From Sthenelais limicola (taxonomy: Eukaryota > Annelida > Polychaeta > Phyllodocida > Sigalionidae), in assembly GCA_942159475.1 (NCBI GenBank), contig OW804094.1, positions 53,812,966-53,876,965 of the forward strand: a stretch of DNA of 64,000 bases, given 5' to 3'. Positions 35,386 through 47,000 of this stretch are shown piece after piece (position 1 is the first letter of the stretch; each line of letters begins with the position of its first letter). The position numbers and the translations under genes were made by a program. The notes below the pieces were generated by a model, which was given only the letters and a program-made list of their open reading frames with translations, ran no database searches and was not told the DNA's origin.

Positions 35386-35491
35386 GTATACACGTGAAAG
35401 AAGTATAATAGACCCGACTCCGCTTTTTCATGCACCCAATATAAATGATCCTTATCGTAAGTGAGAGCTAAAACCATTGTTTAATATCTAG
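35386..35491 (+). repeat. 106-bp direct repeat, copy 2
   Basis: Same orientation as 33731-33836. It follows CTAGATCCGCCCCTGTG directly and does not start TG or end CA, so it is not a standard LTR. Confidence -1.
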
Positions 35492-37252
35492 GGTTGTTTA
35501 AAGTAGAATACTTGGCAGGCGAGTTCACAGTGTAGGGGATTGGCATATGGAAGCCTGGCAAGCCAGGGTTTGGAAACATTGGCAGGTTCATGAAGCCTAA
35601 GCAGGCCCTTGTACACAGTAATCCCGCAAGTCAAGCAACACAACACACTCACCCATGGGCAGAGCCATCACCCAACATTGCGTAACCAGCACGTGGTTGT
35701 CACTTCATGTTACGTCACAAATTTCTAGGCCCTCTTCATATTTTGTACAACGCAGTTTGCTGGCAGCTGAACTTTGAACTCTTGGGAGTTAGGGTGGGGA
35801 GTGTTTTGCTTTTGAGACGTTTTACTGCCTCTAGTATATCCTCGGGCGACAAGCCTACACCTGATTGTTTTCATCCAACTAATGGTAACCCATTTATTTG
35901 ATTGCCTGACCTGTACACAGCATCAACTTCTTAAATAAATCGAATGCTTCAACCAGAATAATACCTGAATATTTACCCTCTAATTCACCCAAATCCCGAT
36001 AGCAGTGGTGGGCGCAAAGCTGCCAAATAACCAACAATCATTTAATGCACAAACAGAGCTTAAATGGCGATAATTGAACATAACAACATTCATCTGGTAA
36101 AACCATACCAAGAAGATCAGATCAATGGTGTAACAACAATCATCAATATTAAACCTATCAGTGACTGGGCTATCAGGGGATTGACCAGCTAACCCCCTCC
36201 CACCCAACCAACCCTGCCACTCATTATCCAGCACGCTTCACACAGGAGGACAGTCAGTGAAAGCGCTACTTGGCACCTTACCTCAAACCTTAAGAATAAA
36301 AGACTATGCTCCAATCTCAACCCCAGTAACAACATTCTGGAATGATACATCAATCCCATTGCTTTTAAACAGTCGATGGGACGTTAAAAGAATTCAATTT
36401 GCAATACATTACTAAATTTGACGTTATAATACAGGTTAAGGTGTTTTGCCCACTCCCAAAAAGTGATAGGACTCCTTTTATGATTCCTTGGAGCTTAGAA
36501 GGACATCTGAGGACCTGCGCACACGTTCCAACCAGTCTGCATTCTATTTCAACTATCCCTGATTTTTCAATGAATATCATAAGCCGGATCATAAGTCCAC
36601 TAAGCCGTATCTCATGTGATTTTGCGCCGCAGAGGAACCTTTCCACTAAAGAATCGACTTAGTGGACAGGGAGCTTTAGGTATGACAAATATGTATACAT
36701 ACCAACGATAACTGTATTCTCGATGGGTATAGTATACCAAACCATCAGACGATGACTGGATGGCAATTCACACAACGATACTATACTGTGTAGTATCTTT
36801 GGTTCACATTGGGAAAAGCTGCTCTCTCGGTTGTGTTCGTCAACTGGTCTGACAAATCATACCTGACAGGAATGAACCCCTGGAAGAGGTCAAGATTTGA
36901 GACTCCAACGCTAAGGTCATGGAAGGGGAAGCGGCGCGGAGGAGCACAAACCAGGAGTTGATTTGGAGTCGCACTGGACATGAGAGTGTGGTTTTGCATC
37001 ACCTAGGGCACTTGTCTTCTCACGTTAGTTGCCAAGACCTTACAGAATATAAATAACTTAATGACATTGGCGCGCTGAAATAAGTGGCATGGGCACGATT
37101 TATATCCATGCCTGCTGCCCAGGCCAGGTGATGATGGTCGCGTGAACAACTCCTGCCATAGATCGAGGCATGACAATCCCAATGACTTATCTAAAATAGT
37201 TAAATTGCCAATTCGATACCTTACACATAACTCACATTATAAACATCAATAA
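35492..37252. other. No gene assigned
   Basis: Unique-looking AT-rich sequence. A 73-codon minus frame (36781-37002) contains FPFHDLSVGVSNLDLFQGFI and looks more protein-like than its surroundings, but I recognise no family. Confidence -1.
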
Positions 37253-37258
37253 TATGGA

Positions 37259-39168
37259 CAGGGTGACCACACAAATTTTGTTTTCAAATTCCCTGTGTTT
37301 TCCCTGTGCCACATCTAATCTTCTCTGTAATGAATAAGGAACAAAAAGGTCGCCAGAAGCTCGGGTGGCCCGATGAAATTCCACAATTTTTACACAACAA
37401 ACAAAATGAAGAGTAGGCCTACATTCCCAGCACATACAACATTTTCATAACACTGTTGAAAAGATGTTATTATTCAAGTTACAACAACAGGGTTCTCAGT
37501 CTAGGAAGACTAAAATTTAATAAAACTTGAAAAGAAATGCTTCAACTCTTTTGCCAAACCCAGTGTTTAAAGTAGGTAACTAATATTTATCAGGAAAATT
37601 TTATTATATGGTAAAGTTTGGCTGTGCCAGGCTATGGTGGCACAGCCAGCATAGGGGAAAACATGAGAAGGGTCACTCCTCTTGTTAGGGGGGTTTGGGG
37701 GTTCTCCCCCAAGAAAATTTTGCCAATACACGTCCCATTTTTAGCAATATATTTCCCTACAACTTTGAAGAAGTAGGTATTAGGTGTGTCATATATGGGC
37801 TAAAGGACATTACTCAGAAACATCCATTAAAATGACCATGACTAAATATTTTCACCTCCTGCTCTTCTGAGAGTAGTCCACTAAAAGCAATCTAAGTTAC
37901 ATAATTGTGGCAATAAACCAGGTTTTGACAAAGGAAAAAATGGTTTCCCTGAATTTTTTTTTTGAAGTATAGGCTTAAAAGAAATAGACACCCTGCCTCC
38001 ACAAAATCTCTCTCTACTCCACATGGGAAAAAGTTTTGTGAAAGACTCTATGGTGTGTGTTGTGTAAATTAGAAGACATTATGATGTATGTTATTTTGTC
38101 ATGGCATCAGAAAAAAAGTGAAATAGAAGGCCTATGGTCTCACTCACATCTCCCTTAATCCTCCACCAATGTTAGACAAAACTACTTTCTTTTGATGTAT
38201 TCTGTATGAAATTGTGTTTTCCTTACATCATGGCAACTTTAACATTTTGTCTAATGTATCTTCCTCATTACATTTAAAAACCAGCTTGATAAAACTACAT
38301 ATTTGGGGGTGGAAAATTGTGGTGTCCTTTCTGAATTTAAATATGTATGCATGTGGCATCACAGCTAGCTAGAGACTTAGTGTTCCTTTAAAATGATGGG
38401 TGCATATTTTTTGTAATAGAAACACTATTTATGGCGGCATGCATACCATCTTCGGCAGGGGAAACCTTTAAAAACAAAACATTATACAAAAAAATAAAGT
38501 CATTCAGAGGACAACTACACCTAAATAAAGGTTTTAACAGGTTACCATCCAAAATTAAGGTTTATAAAGGTTCCATGGATGTGTGTAATTTCAAGAATAA
38601 TAGCATTTCAATGGTGTTATGAAAATGTTCTGCCAATTCTGCCAGGTAAATATGTCAGATTTTCAGAAAATGTACAATTGGCAGCTCTACACATAGAGGA
38701 AATTCTCCCAAATTAAGCTAAAAAAATGAAGAATACCAGGTATATCTGAGTATATTTAGTATCGTGTTGATTTAAAGTATCAGTTCTGTTGTGTTAAACT
38801 GCATTTTGAGGCTCATTTTTGTCTTAAATGTGGGTTATTTTAGAAGATTGGTGAAGGCAAATTGTACAGTAACAGTTTCTGAAAATCTGACCCATATACA
38901 AGATGATATATGATGTGTGTGTGTATTAAAGTAAATAAAGTAGCTGTTATGCTTTGATATGAAAAACTGGCAACAACTTAATTGCTACATTATTATCAGA
39001 TATTACTTATTCCCTTTGCCCTCATTTTGCCTGAGCTGACATAAAATTTTTCCCTGTGTTTTCCCTGTGTTTTGGAAATTTCAAGAATTCCCTGTGTTTT
39101 CCATGCAGGGAATTTGTTTTTGCCATTTTCCCTGTTTTCCCTGTTTTCCCTGTGCTGTGGGCACCCTG
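37259..39168. mobile_element. Non-autonomous DNA transposon with 6-bp target duplication
   Basis: 1910 bp. The left end CAGGGTGACCACA and right end (reverse complement CAGGGTGCCCACA) match at 12 of 13 bases. TATGGA flanks both sides exactly (37253-37258 and 39169-39174). Both ends hold CCCTGTGTTTT repeats (37291-37308 and 39052-39156). The interior includes GGGGGGTTTGGGGGTTCTCC near 37687, a motif style common in invertebrate repeats. No transposase frame was seen. CAGGG ends occur in hAT elements, but those make 8-bp duplications; a 6-bp duplication fits Dada-like elements better. The superfamily is open. Confidence -1.
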
Positions 39169-39688
39169 TATGGAGTCAGGAGACTGGGGTATATCTTTGT
39201 CAGGAACGTTTATATACTAAATAAGTGTACACGACTTTTTTTTAAAAAAAAAAGCCAATGGGGCATTGCACTCAGATAGACAGTAAGATAATTGGTTACG
39301 CTTTAAGTGACTGGGCTGGGCTATATGTCTAAATATATATCTGTAAAATACGTTGCTAAACGTCCTTTCTGACAGTTCTGTGGGGATGCAAAATGAACAT
39401 CATCTATAACAGAGAATGCGCAGAAGTACATATCATATAGTGCCCTGTTCAAACACGAAAACCAAATAGCAGAAACTAAGCTTTATTCATTGCACACTTT
39501 GTTTACCAACTAGCATGGGTTAAATGACCGTTGGGATGCGCCTCAGTTCAGGTAAATGTAACTGTCAAAGTCCGGTGGCTCCCGAACAGCAATTTACGAC
39601 CTGACCACATATCATCGCCGCCATTGGCCATATGTTGCATGCGGGTCCGCTTTTAATGGACTGCATGAATGATACGAGATGACCATAT

Positions 39689-39838
39689 GCTTGAAGCAAG
39701 GCTGCTTGAAGCAAGGCTGCTTGAAGCAAGGCTGCTTGAAGCAAGGCTGCTTGAAGCAAGGCTGCTTGAAGCAAGGCTGCTTGAAGCAAGGCTGCTTGAA
39801 GCAAGGCTGCTTGAAGCAAGGCTGCTTGAAGCAAGGCT
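39689..39838 (+). repeat. Perfect 15-bp minisatellite, 10 copies
   Basis: Ten identical units GCTTGAAGCAAGGCT with no variation and no spacers. The unit contains GCTTGAAGC, palindromic except for its centre. Because 15 is a multiple of three, four of the six frames stay open across it (for example KQGCL and EARLL repeats); these are not treated as genes. Confidence -1.
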
Positions 39839-40529
39839 GGTATTCCAGTGTCAAATGCTGCACAAATATTGAGATGTGTAAGAGCATAAAACTATTAAAA
39901 GAACCAATGCATACCAATATTAGTGCCAGTACCCCATTGTTTGGCTTGGTACTTGGGACCTATAAACTCAATATATTAAGATAATTCCACCGTTGGGGAG
40001 AATTTTTCATAATGAGCAATATTTTTTTATTCAATTATTTTACAATATTTTAACCATAACGAATGATTCTATAGTGAAAAAGGGGCAATGGGCACCCCTA
40101 TTATATGTATCTGCGATGAATATTCAGAAAATTATGGCTCCAATTTTCTCTTTAAATGTTGAGTATGCATAATACGAAGGTTCATATATTTATCCTTCTC
40201 TAATTCCATGCTATTTCTCCATTTGTGTTGTTTTACTTAAGTCTTTAGGTAGGAAATCATGACAAAAAGAATTTATTTATTTATTTATACATTTAGTCAG
40301 ATGTGGCAAGAAGAAGTCTCGGTTCTACAGAGGCTGGACAGAGTGTAGTAATTAATACAGCATTATTGATATCGTTCTATCAAAATCCCATGTGAACATA
40401 AGAGGTTTATCTTTTGATATAGTGTCAGTAAATATTATGTAGCACTTAGGATCCCTCTGATCAATTTACCAGATGCTCTTCCTAAATTGGTTTTGTTTTA
40501 TTTTATTTTATTTTTTATTTTATTTTATT

Positions 40530-40615
40530 ATCTTTTCTCTGCTCGGTCTAGTACAAGACCCATACGATATGCGAGCCATGAGACAAATAAAAGATTTTCT
40601 TATCTTATCTTATAA
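40530..40615 (+). mobile_element. LINE-like 3' tail with (CTTAT)n
   Basis: It ends GAGACAAATAAAAGATTTTC then TTATCTTATCTTAT, matching in style the tail at 33410-33437. The upstream body, perhaps from 40270, is too decayed to delimit. Confidence -1.
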
Positions 40616-40814
40616 TGTTCATCATTTCATGCCTCCTCTCCCTTATCTGTCCAATGCATGATGGCATGAAGGGCAGGGAGGTCTGATGAAAGAGAACAGA
40701 TGTGATAGAAGCTGACGGTCAACAGGGGGCACTAATGACGGCCAACAGGTGTCGCTGATGATGACCACTGGGTATAAATGTATAAAAAAAATCTTGGTTT
40801 ATAAATATCACAGT

Positions 40815-40910
40815 ATCTTGGCTTATAAATATCAGAGAGAAATCTAACAAAGACCACATTTCTTCTCATCAGCATTACAATTGTTTGCACCACAAGTTAA
40901 TTTAGTATAT
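40815..40910 (+). repeat. Dispersed 96-bp repeat, copy 2
   Basis: Same orientation and length as 19267-19362. Its first 20 bases are repeated in altered form just upstream at 40791-40810. It runs directly into a purine-rich tract. Confidence -1.
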
Positions 40911-40978
40911 TTAGAAGAGGGGGAGAGAAGAGGGCAGGGGAGGGAGAGAAAAGGGGAGAGGGAGGAGGGAGGAAGTAG
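40911..40978 (+). repeat. Purine-rich tract
   Basis: GGGGGAGAGAAGAGGGCAGG-type sequence similar in composition to the intronic tract at 30760-31250. Confidence -1.
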
Positions 40979-43975
40979 TCCGGCAGTGGGAGAGCCTAAC
41001 CCGGAAATCCCGGATAAAGTTTATTTCTCTTGATTTATCATCTATGGGGTCCAATTCTTGTGTGATGTGAAGTTCCTGACCTTGAGCAATTTGAGATATT
41101 CAAGATGGCCGTCATCCAACATGTCAAATCTGTAAACTGGCATATCTCTACATCTAATGGGGCTAGGAATATGCTCTAGGTGTCTAAATGCATGTTTAAT
41201 TAGCCTACAAATGCAATACAGTCATTAAATAAATTATTGGCACAACAGTGAAAATTGCATTATAGTGTAAAATAATTCAATTTGACCCATACTAACCCAG
41301 CAAATCTAGGCATATCTCTGCTTCTAATGGGGCTAGTTATACATTCTAGATGTCTAAATGTATGTTTTGTTAGCCTACAAATACAATGCAGTCATTAAAT
41401 AAATCATTGGCCCAATAATTCCAAATGAAAATTGCTCTTTTGCTATCCTCTCGATTTTGCAACACAAATCGACGAACCCATTCACAAGTCCCATGTTTCA
41501 TTGCAAAGTGGGAAGCATTCCATATACACGAATAATGAATTTGAGGGGCATATTGATCATTAATAAAAGGTTCATCTTAGCTATACTCCAATGGTAAAGT
41601 GCTAAAGCTTGCGAGGCAGAACGTGGGAGGGGCAGGTATTTAGGGGCAAGTGCAATAAACCAAGAGGGCGGAACAATGAATGTCAATTTACACTATTTAC
41701 AATACCGGGGGTGGGAGTGGTAATGAGTGGGTGCCTTTGTTTTAGTATGACAAGTAAATAATCAAAGGAAATCTCCGCATCAAATATTTTCAAATACGTT
41801 TCAAATATTTAGCAACAGATTACAGTGGATCGTTTCTCCAGGGACATCACACATGAGGAGTCCTTCTAAATCATCAGACAGAATGTCGGTAAGACTACGG
41901 TAAATTAGGAAGAAATAGATTGTGGATTGTGTGGGTATGTGCCGGGCGAGCTTAATCCATACCCATTTTGGTATAGGTCGGACCTACGGTATGTCAAATC
42001 GATGCCATTAAAAACAACATCTCATGACATCTCCCGAACTTCCTAAGACAGGTGTTAATTTTAAGACAGATATTAATTAATTCCAACTTCCAACACAACT
42101 TAAGAAACTAGATTTTATGTCTAACAATATACGACCAATATTAAATATCTTCGATTTACATTACATGTATTAGTGGGTGCAAAGAAGCAAAGACGGCAAC
42201 AGGAGAAAATAAAGAATTTGCAAAAACAAAAAAACTACATTTTTACTCTCGGCAAATTATTACCTTAATGAATTATTACATCAACTAAAAGTTCCAGTTT
42301 TAATCCGAATTCTCAGAACAAAATTTGAAGTTATTTTTCGATAGCTATAGTGAGAGGACACGGACCGGAGGATTGGGAGCAGGGATTCTTTTAAGTACAG
42401 GTTATTCACTGAACCATTTTTCCTCCGCTTATTTGAAATACAATTCTATGTACAAACACATGTGGGTAAATATGTATAGGGAACTTGAAGGCAAATCAAA
42501 CGATTGAATTAGTTAATTACCTACATTATGCAACCCCCAACAAAGGTTCCGCTGTATCGACGGAAAACAAGATCAAGCCACTATAAATAGATCTTGAAAG
42601 CAAAAGTAAATACGAGAATTCCACAATTTGTGTACACAACAATGAAGGTATGACTGGAAGGTATGTATGAATGAGGGTCCTGTCCGTGAACCGTTCCCCA
42701 CTGCTAAAATGTTCCCCTAAACGGGGAATGTTTGTTTAAAACATACATATCTTGATTTAAGTGAGTTATGATTTCTTAATTCCGCGACGACAAGCAAGTG
42801 GGGTCATACTCATCTTGATTTAAAATATGAAATATCATTAATACATCGTTTAGATAAATAGGGTTGGGCCTATTACAAGTACATGTATACGATGAAGAGG
42901 TGGCGCAAACACGTTATCATCACGCATGTCATACCACATTTGCAATATATTTTTTTAAGAATAATCACGTACCAACTAGTATATATACCATCAAAATGTT
43001 AAGTCAATTCCCGCTAATTCACAGGGTCAAGGATATTAAGTAAACAGTGTTTTAGAATTCCTATTGTCTGTTGGCATTTTTTTCTATTCCTATTTGAAGT
43101 ACTATCCATTCCCTAGGTACATCAACGACAGCCGCGAGTGGCGTCATTACCAAATCACTACAAAACATCCTCCACTTTGTCCCGTCCTATAAAAAGACAT
43201 TCATGCTCCTGGCTCGCTCGCTCTCTTTGCGCAACACTCACTCGAAACGCAACAACACCCGACCCTGTGTAACCATTGCTCTCCGGCAACCCCAAACTTA
43301 ACCCATGTTCTCCCAGACCCCTATAGGAAGCAAACCTGAAAACACGCACATATCCCCTCCCACACATTTACACACAGAACCGCCCCACACACTGGCCGAG
43401 CACTTGAATAAATACACCGAGTGCACCTACGCGCACTGTGTGCCCTTCCCCATTTTTAGACTTTATAATATTTTTTATCAGCTATTGTTTGAGACGGTGA
43501 CTTGGCTTCCTGTCGAGCTGGACTATTCATGGCGGGTTAATCAGTGTACGAAGGTGTAGTAGCGGGCAGAGCTAGGTTAACATCATTCATGTCCTCACTA
43601 ACTGGGTCGCGCTTGGCGTCCGCTGAGTGCTGGCCACAAATAACACAACCATAGACATGCCACCGCCCCATTACCACTATTTGGCTCAATTCTCTTTTTC
43701 CCCCATTCAATTATTCCCCTACCCGCACCTAGATTACTAACAACTCAAGATAACCCAGTCCCATCTAAATGATCACTCGTTAGGGATTGCAATGCTATTC
43801 ATCGGGGTAGCTTCAGACAGTCCGTATTATACCATTAGATTCTATGGCGTTTTAATATACGAATACTTAGCCAACTCGAAGCAATTGAAAAATAGAATCA
43901 TTCATATATCATTCAGACAATAATAGTTAATTTCATTCAGATATTTATATATCATTCAGACAATAATATACATAT

Positions 43976-43978
<3 letters not shown>

Positions 43979-44042
<64 letters not shown>
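43979..44042. repeat. (AT)n microsatellite, 64 bp
   Basis: Thirty-two uninterrupted AT units. Just to the left, ATATCATTCAGACAATAATA occurs twice (near 43905 and 43950). Confidence -1.
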
Positions 44043-44048
<6 letters not shown>

Positions 44049-47000
44049 ACAATTCCAGGGATTTTTATGTTGTTACAATGTAATAGCATTTGATACAAGT
44101 GTAGATGAATGCACAGTTGTTAAATACTAGGTGGATCGTCGAGTGTCGATATTAAATGCACAATGACTTCATTATTAGCTTTTGATTCACAGCAAATGGC
44201 TCGACACAAAGTATGCATGATGACAGGACAAAGAGCAGGTACATCAAGCTCAACGAGAAAAATGGGTGCAATCATTGAGCCTGTGAATTGGTGAGAACAG
44301 GTTGATGACACGAGAGCAAAATGTAGGATGCATGAGGTCTTCCTATTGTATTGAACCTGAGATTTGTAAGAATAAACAGGGGGCATCCTCGGTGAATACT
44401 GACATTAAACTGAAAAGCAAACCACTTCAAAGATTCCCGTTGAATGCTAAGTATCTAGAACACTAGCATGTAAAATGCCATTAAACATAATGAAAGATCA
44501 TCAGACTTCACTGGGAGATAAGTTGCATACAGCGCTTCAACATGGAGCCAATTATCAAAATAAATTTCAATTGAATTATGGGAAGAGGCAAGCATTTTCC
44601 AGTATCGAAAAACAACACACTCGATGGAATGACAGTTTCAACTCATTTCTAGTTCATATTTCTTATTGATCGAGAGAAAAAAGGATTATCACTTTTGCCC
44701 ATAATTAAAACTAATATGTACATTCAGTCGAAGTTCGGAAGTGTCTTGTCATAAATCAAAATAAGCATACATGTTCCAAATGGTTAATGCATCCAACGTG
44801 GGGAGGCGTCGGATCTAAAAATAGATCCTCTGAAGTGGGGTCGGATGAGGGTCGGGACAAGTGGCATCACCCTGAGAATGTCACAATTAGACGTAGGGGC
44901 CTACACGGCCCATCTCGAGCTCTGGTTTTAATTGTGAGAGGGCATCAACTGACTAACTTTCTCAGTCTCAGTGTAGCTTCAAAGATGGTCCAAACCACCG
45001 GGCAGCCAGGCATTGTCAGCGTTCCGCGGTGAGTTAATATTGACCGCCTTTGGGAAAGGGAGTGAGGCAAGTCTTTTAGCTAGTGCTGCAGCAGCAGTGG
45101 CATCATCCATAGCATGCTGCTGCTAGTGCTACAACCCAAGCTTTCAGAGATCCAACACTCACGCTCGTACATCCTCCCTCCTCCCACTGACACATGCCCA
45201 TCTCTTAGGAAAAAATCATTTCTTACCGAGCTCTTTGGCTCGTCCCTGTATGTACCCTATACGACATGTACCCATGTTAAACAATATCTTTGGATATGAA
45301 GGAAGGAACTGCTGCTGGGTGGGGGAGAAGTGCCGATGCGTTCGTTGCCCAAATGGAGGTGCACACTAACACACACCACCACCGCCACCACCACTACCAC
45401 CACATCTTCGCTTTCAGTCGATTCAAGCACGGGAGATCACACACAGAGCGCCCACTGCCCCAGTGCTGAACCTCTCCACAACAAAAACCTCTACCCACTA
45501 ATCCAAAACTACAGGCGTCCCAGAAGCACCCAGATCCGTCATGCACTTCGCGCTGTTTCCGACAGCAAGAAGCTATAGCCATCGCGCGGGAAGGTTGCTA
45601 AGGGACCATGAATGCCCTCTTGCCCCCTTTTCCCCCCATCTACGACCGTGCCTTGCAGGGCCCAGTGAATCCACGGTGGCCGCAGCAGCGCGTACAATGA
45701 CCGCATTTTTTCCCAAGCGCAATGAAATGTTTATGATGGTGATCACGTGGTCTGCCGGAACTACTTCCATACAACCTTATTTATGAAAGTAGGTCAAGGT
45801 AGGGTTGGAGGTGAAATATCTCCCTAGATAAAAATAAACTGGCGAAGAGATGTCTCACCTGGCACCTTTAATAAAGACCGGACAGGTCATGAATGTAGAA
45901 AAAAATATACCTGGATACCCATACTTATTCATCGTTTAAACAAGGAAGTTCTTAGAAGTAAGGACCTAAATAAAAATAGAGATGTTTTAGTAAGGAAAGG
46001 GTTTGTTGAGAAACTAGGCAAATAAGTCTTACCCTACTACATGTAGCATTATTATTATGAAGATCCAATATATAGGCTAGGGCTCGGCATACACGTACCG
46101 TACATACATCTTTGTACATACTAACAGCCGCTACCAAAGCCATTACATGCGCTCAACATCATAATCACAAACGCCGTAACAGGTCGGGTCAATCGTGGGT
46201 TATGCAAGCATTCAGAGATATGTTAATACCGTACATATCTGTATGGCGACTTCTCGCCAGCATAACACGATGTGCACCAGTTAAACGCACCAAAATAAAC
46301 CATTCGTGGCTTCAGCATCTGGGCTGATTTGTGACACGGTGGGCAAGGATCAAAATCTGTGGCGCTTCAAGCCTTCATCCCAGATCATAATTCGTTAAAG
46401 TGTGTGTAGAGCAACAGGGTGCCAGGCTCTCCTAGTGGATCTTTTTCCTGTCTTTTCTTTAAATCAGAAGCTCTATAGTATCATTAACGTGTTAATCAGA
46501 GGTATGGAATGCATGATGTCCATCCCACCTTAGAGCAGAGTGAAATAATCTTACTCTAAGGTCAGGCACTCATCAATATTTCAACAATGCGAAGGCAGCA
46601 GCAGATTTCGTCTTACGCGTTGATGTTCGGATCAGAGCATTGAGTGAGTGATTGCCAGTTTTCCCGCCCTTTTTGTTAGAGGGCAGTGGTCAACAGCAAT
46701 CACAACACTGGCGCCGCGGTGGCCACCACTACGCAAGTCCAGTACAAGTCACGTGAATGAGTATTGTTTACCATTCGGGCCTGAGATAGCCCCGTATGAC
46801 CTTCATCTTTACAGCCATGTGACCAACAAGTCAGGACAAACAGATGGCACTGAAGGCAACGCCGGTCACCACCTACCTACCCACGCGCTTGTCACATAAA
46901 TTATGCCCATGGCAGGCGATGACCTTAATGAAAGGGATGCCAACAATACCTTGATGAAAGAGATGCCAGGAATGTAAGTAAAATCAGGGCGTGACGCGTT

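Larger units (their letters stand above)
39175..43978. other. No gene assigned; repeats only
   Basis: It contains the 15-bp minisatellite, a LINE-like tail, the 96-bp dispersed repeat, a purine-rich tract (40911-40978) and the left flank of a TA run. The 43.15-43.6 kb part is richer in GC and CA dinucleotides, but no coding or promoter element could be supported. Confidence -1.

Noticed and set aside
39689..39838. Possible CRISPR-like array
   Set aside because: Units are directly adjacent with no spacers, and the genome is eukaryotic.
39565..39984. Four open frames of 67-101 codons over the 15-bp array
   Set aside because: They exist because the period is a multiple of three; repeated LLQAA, CFKQP, EARLL and KQGCL have no known meaning.
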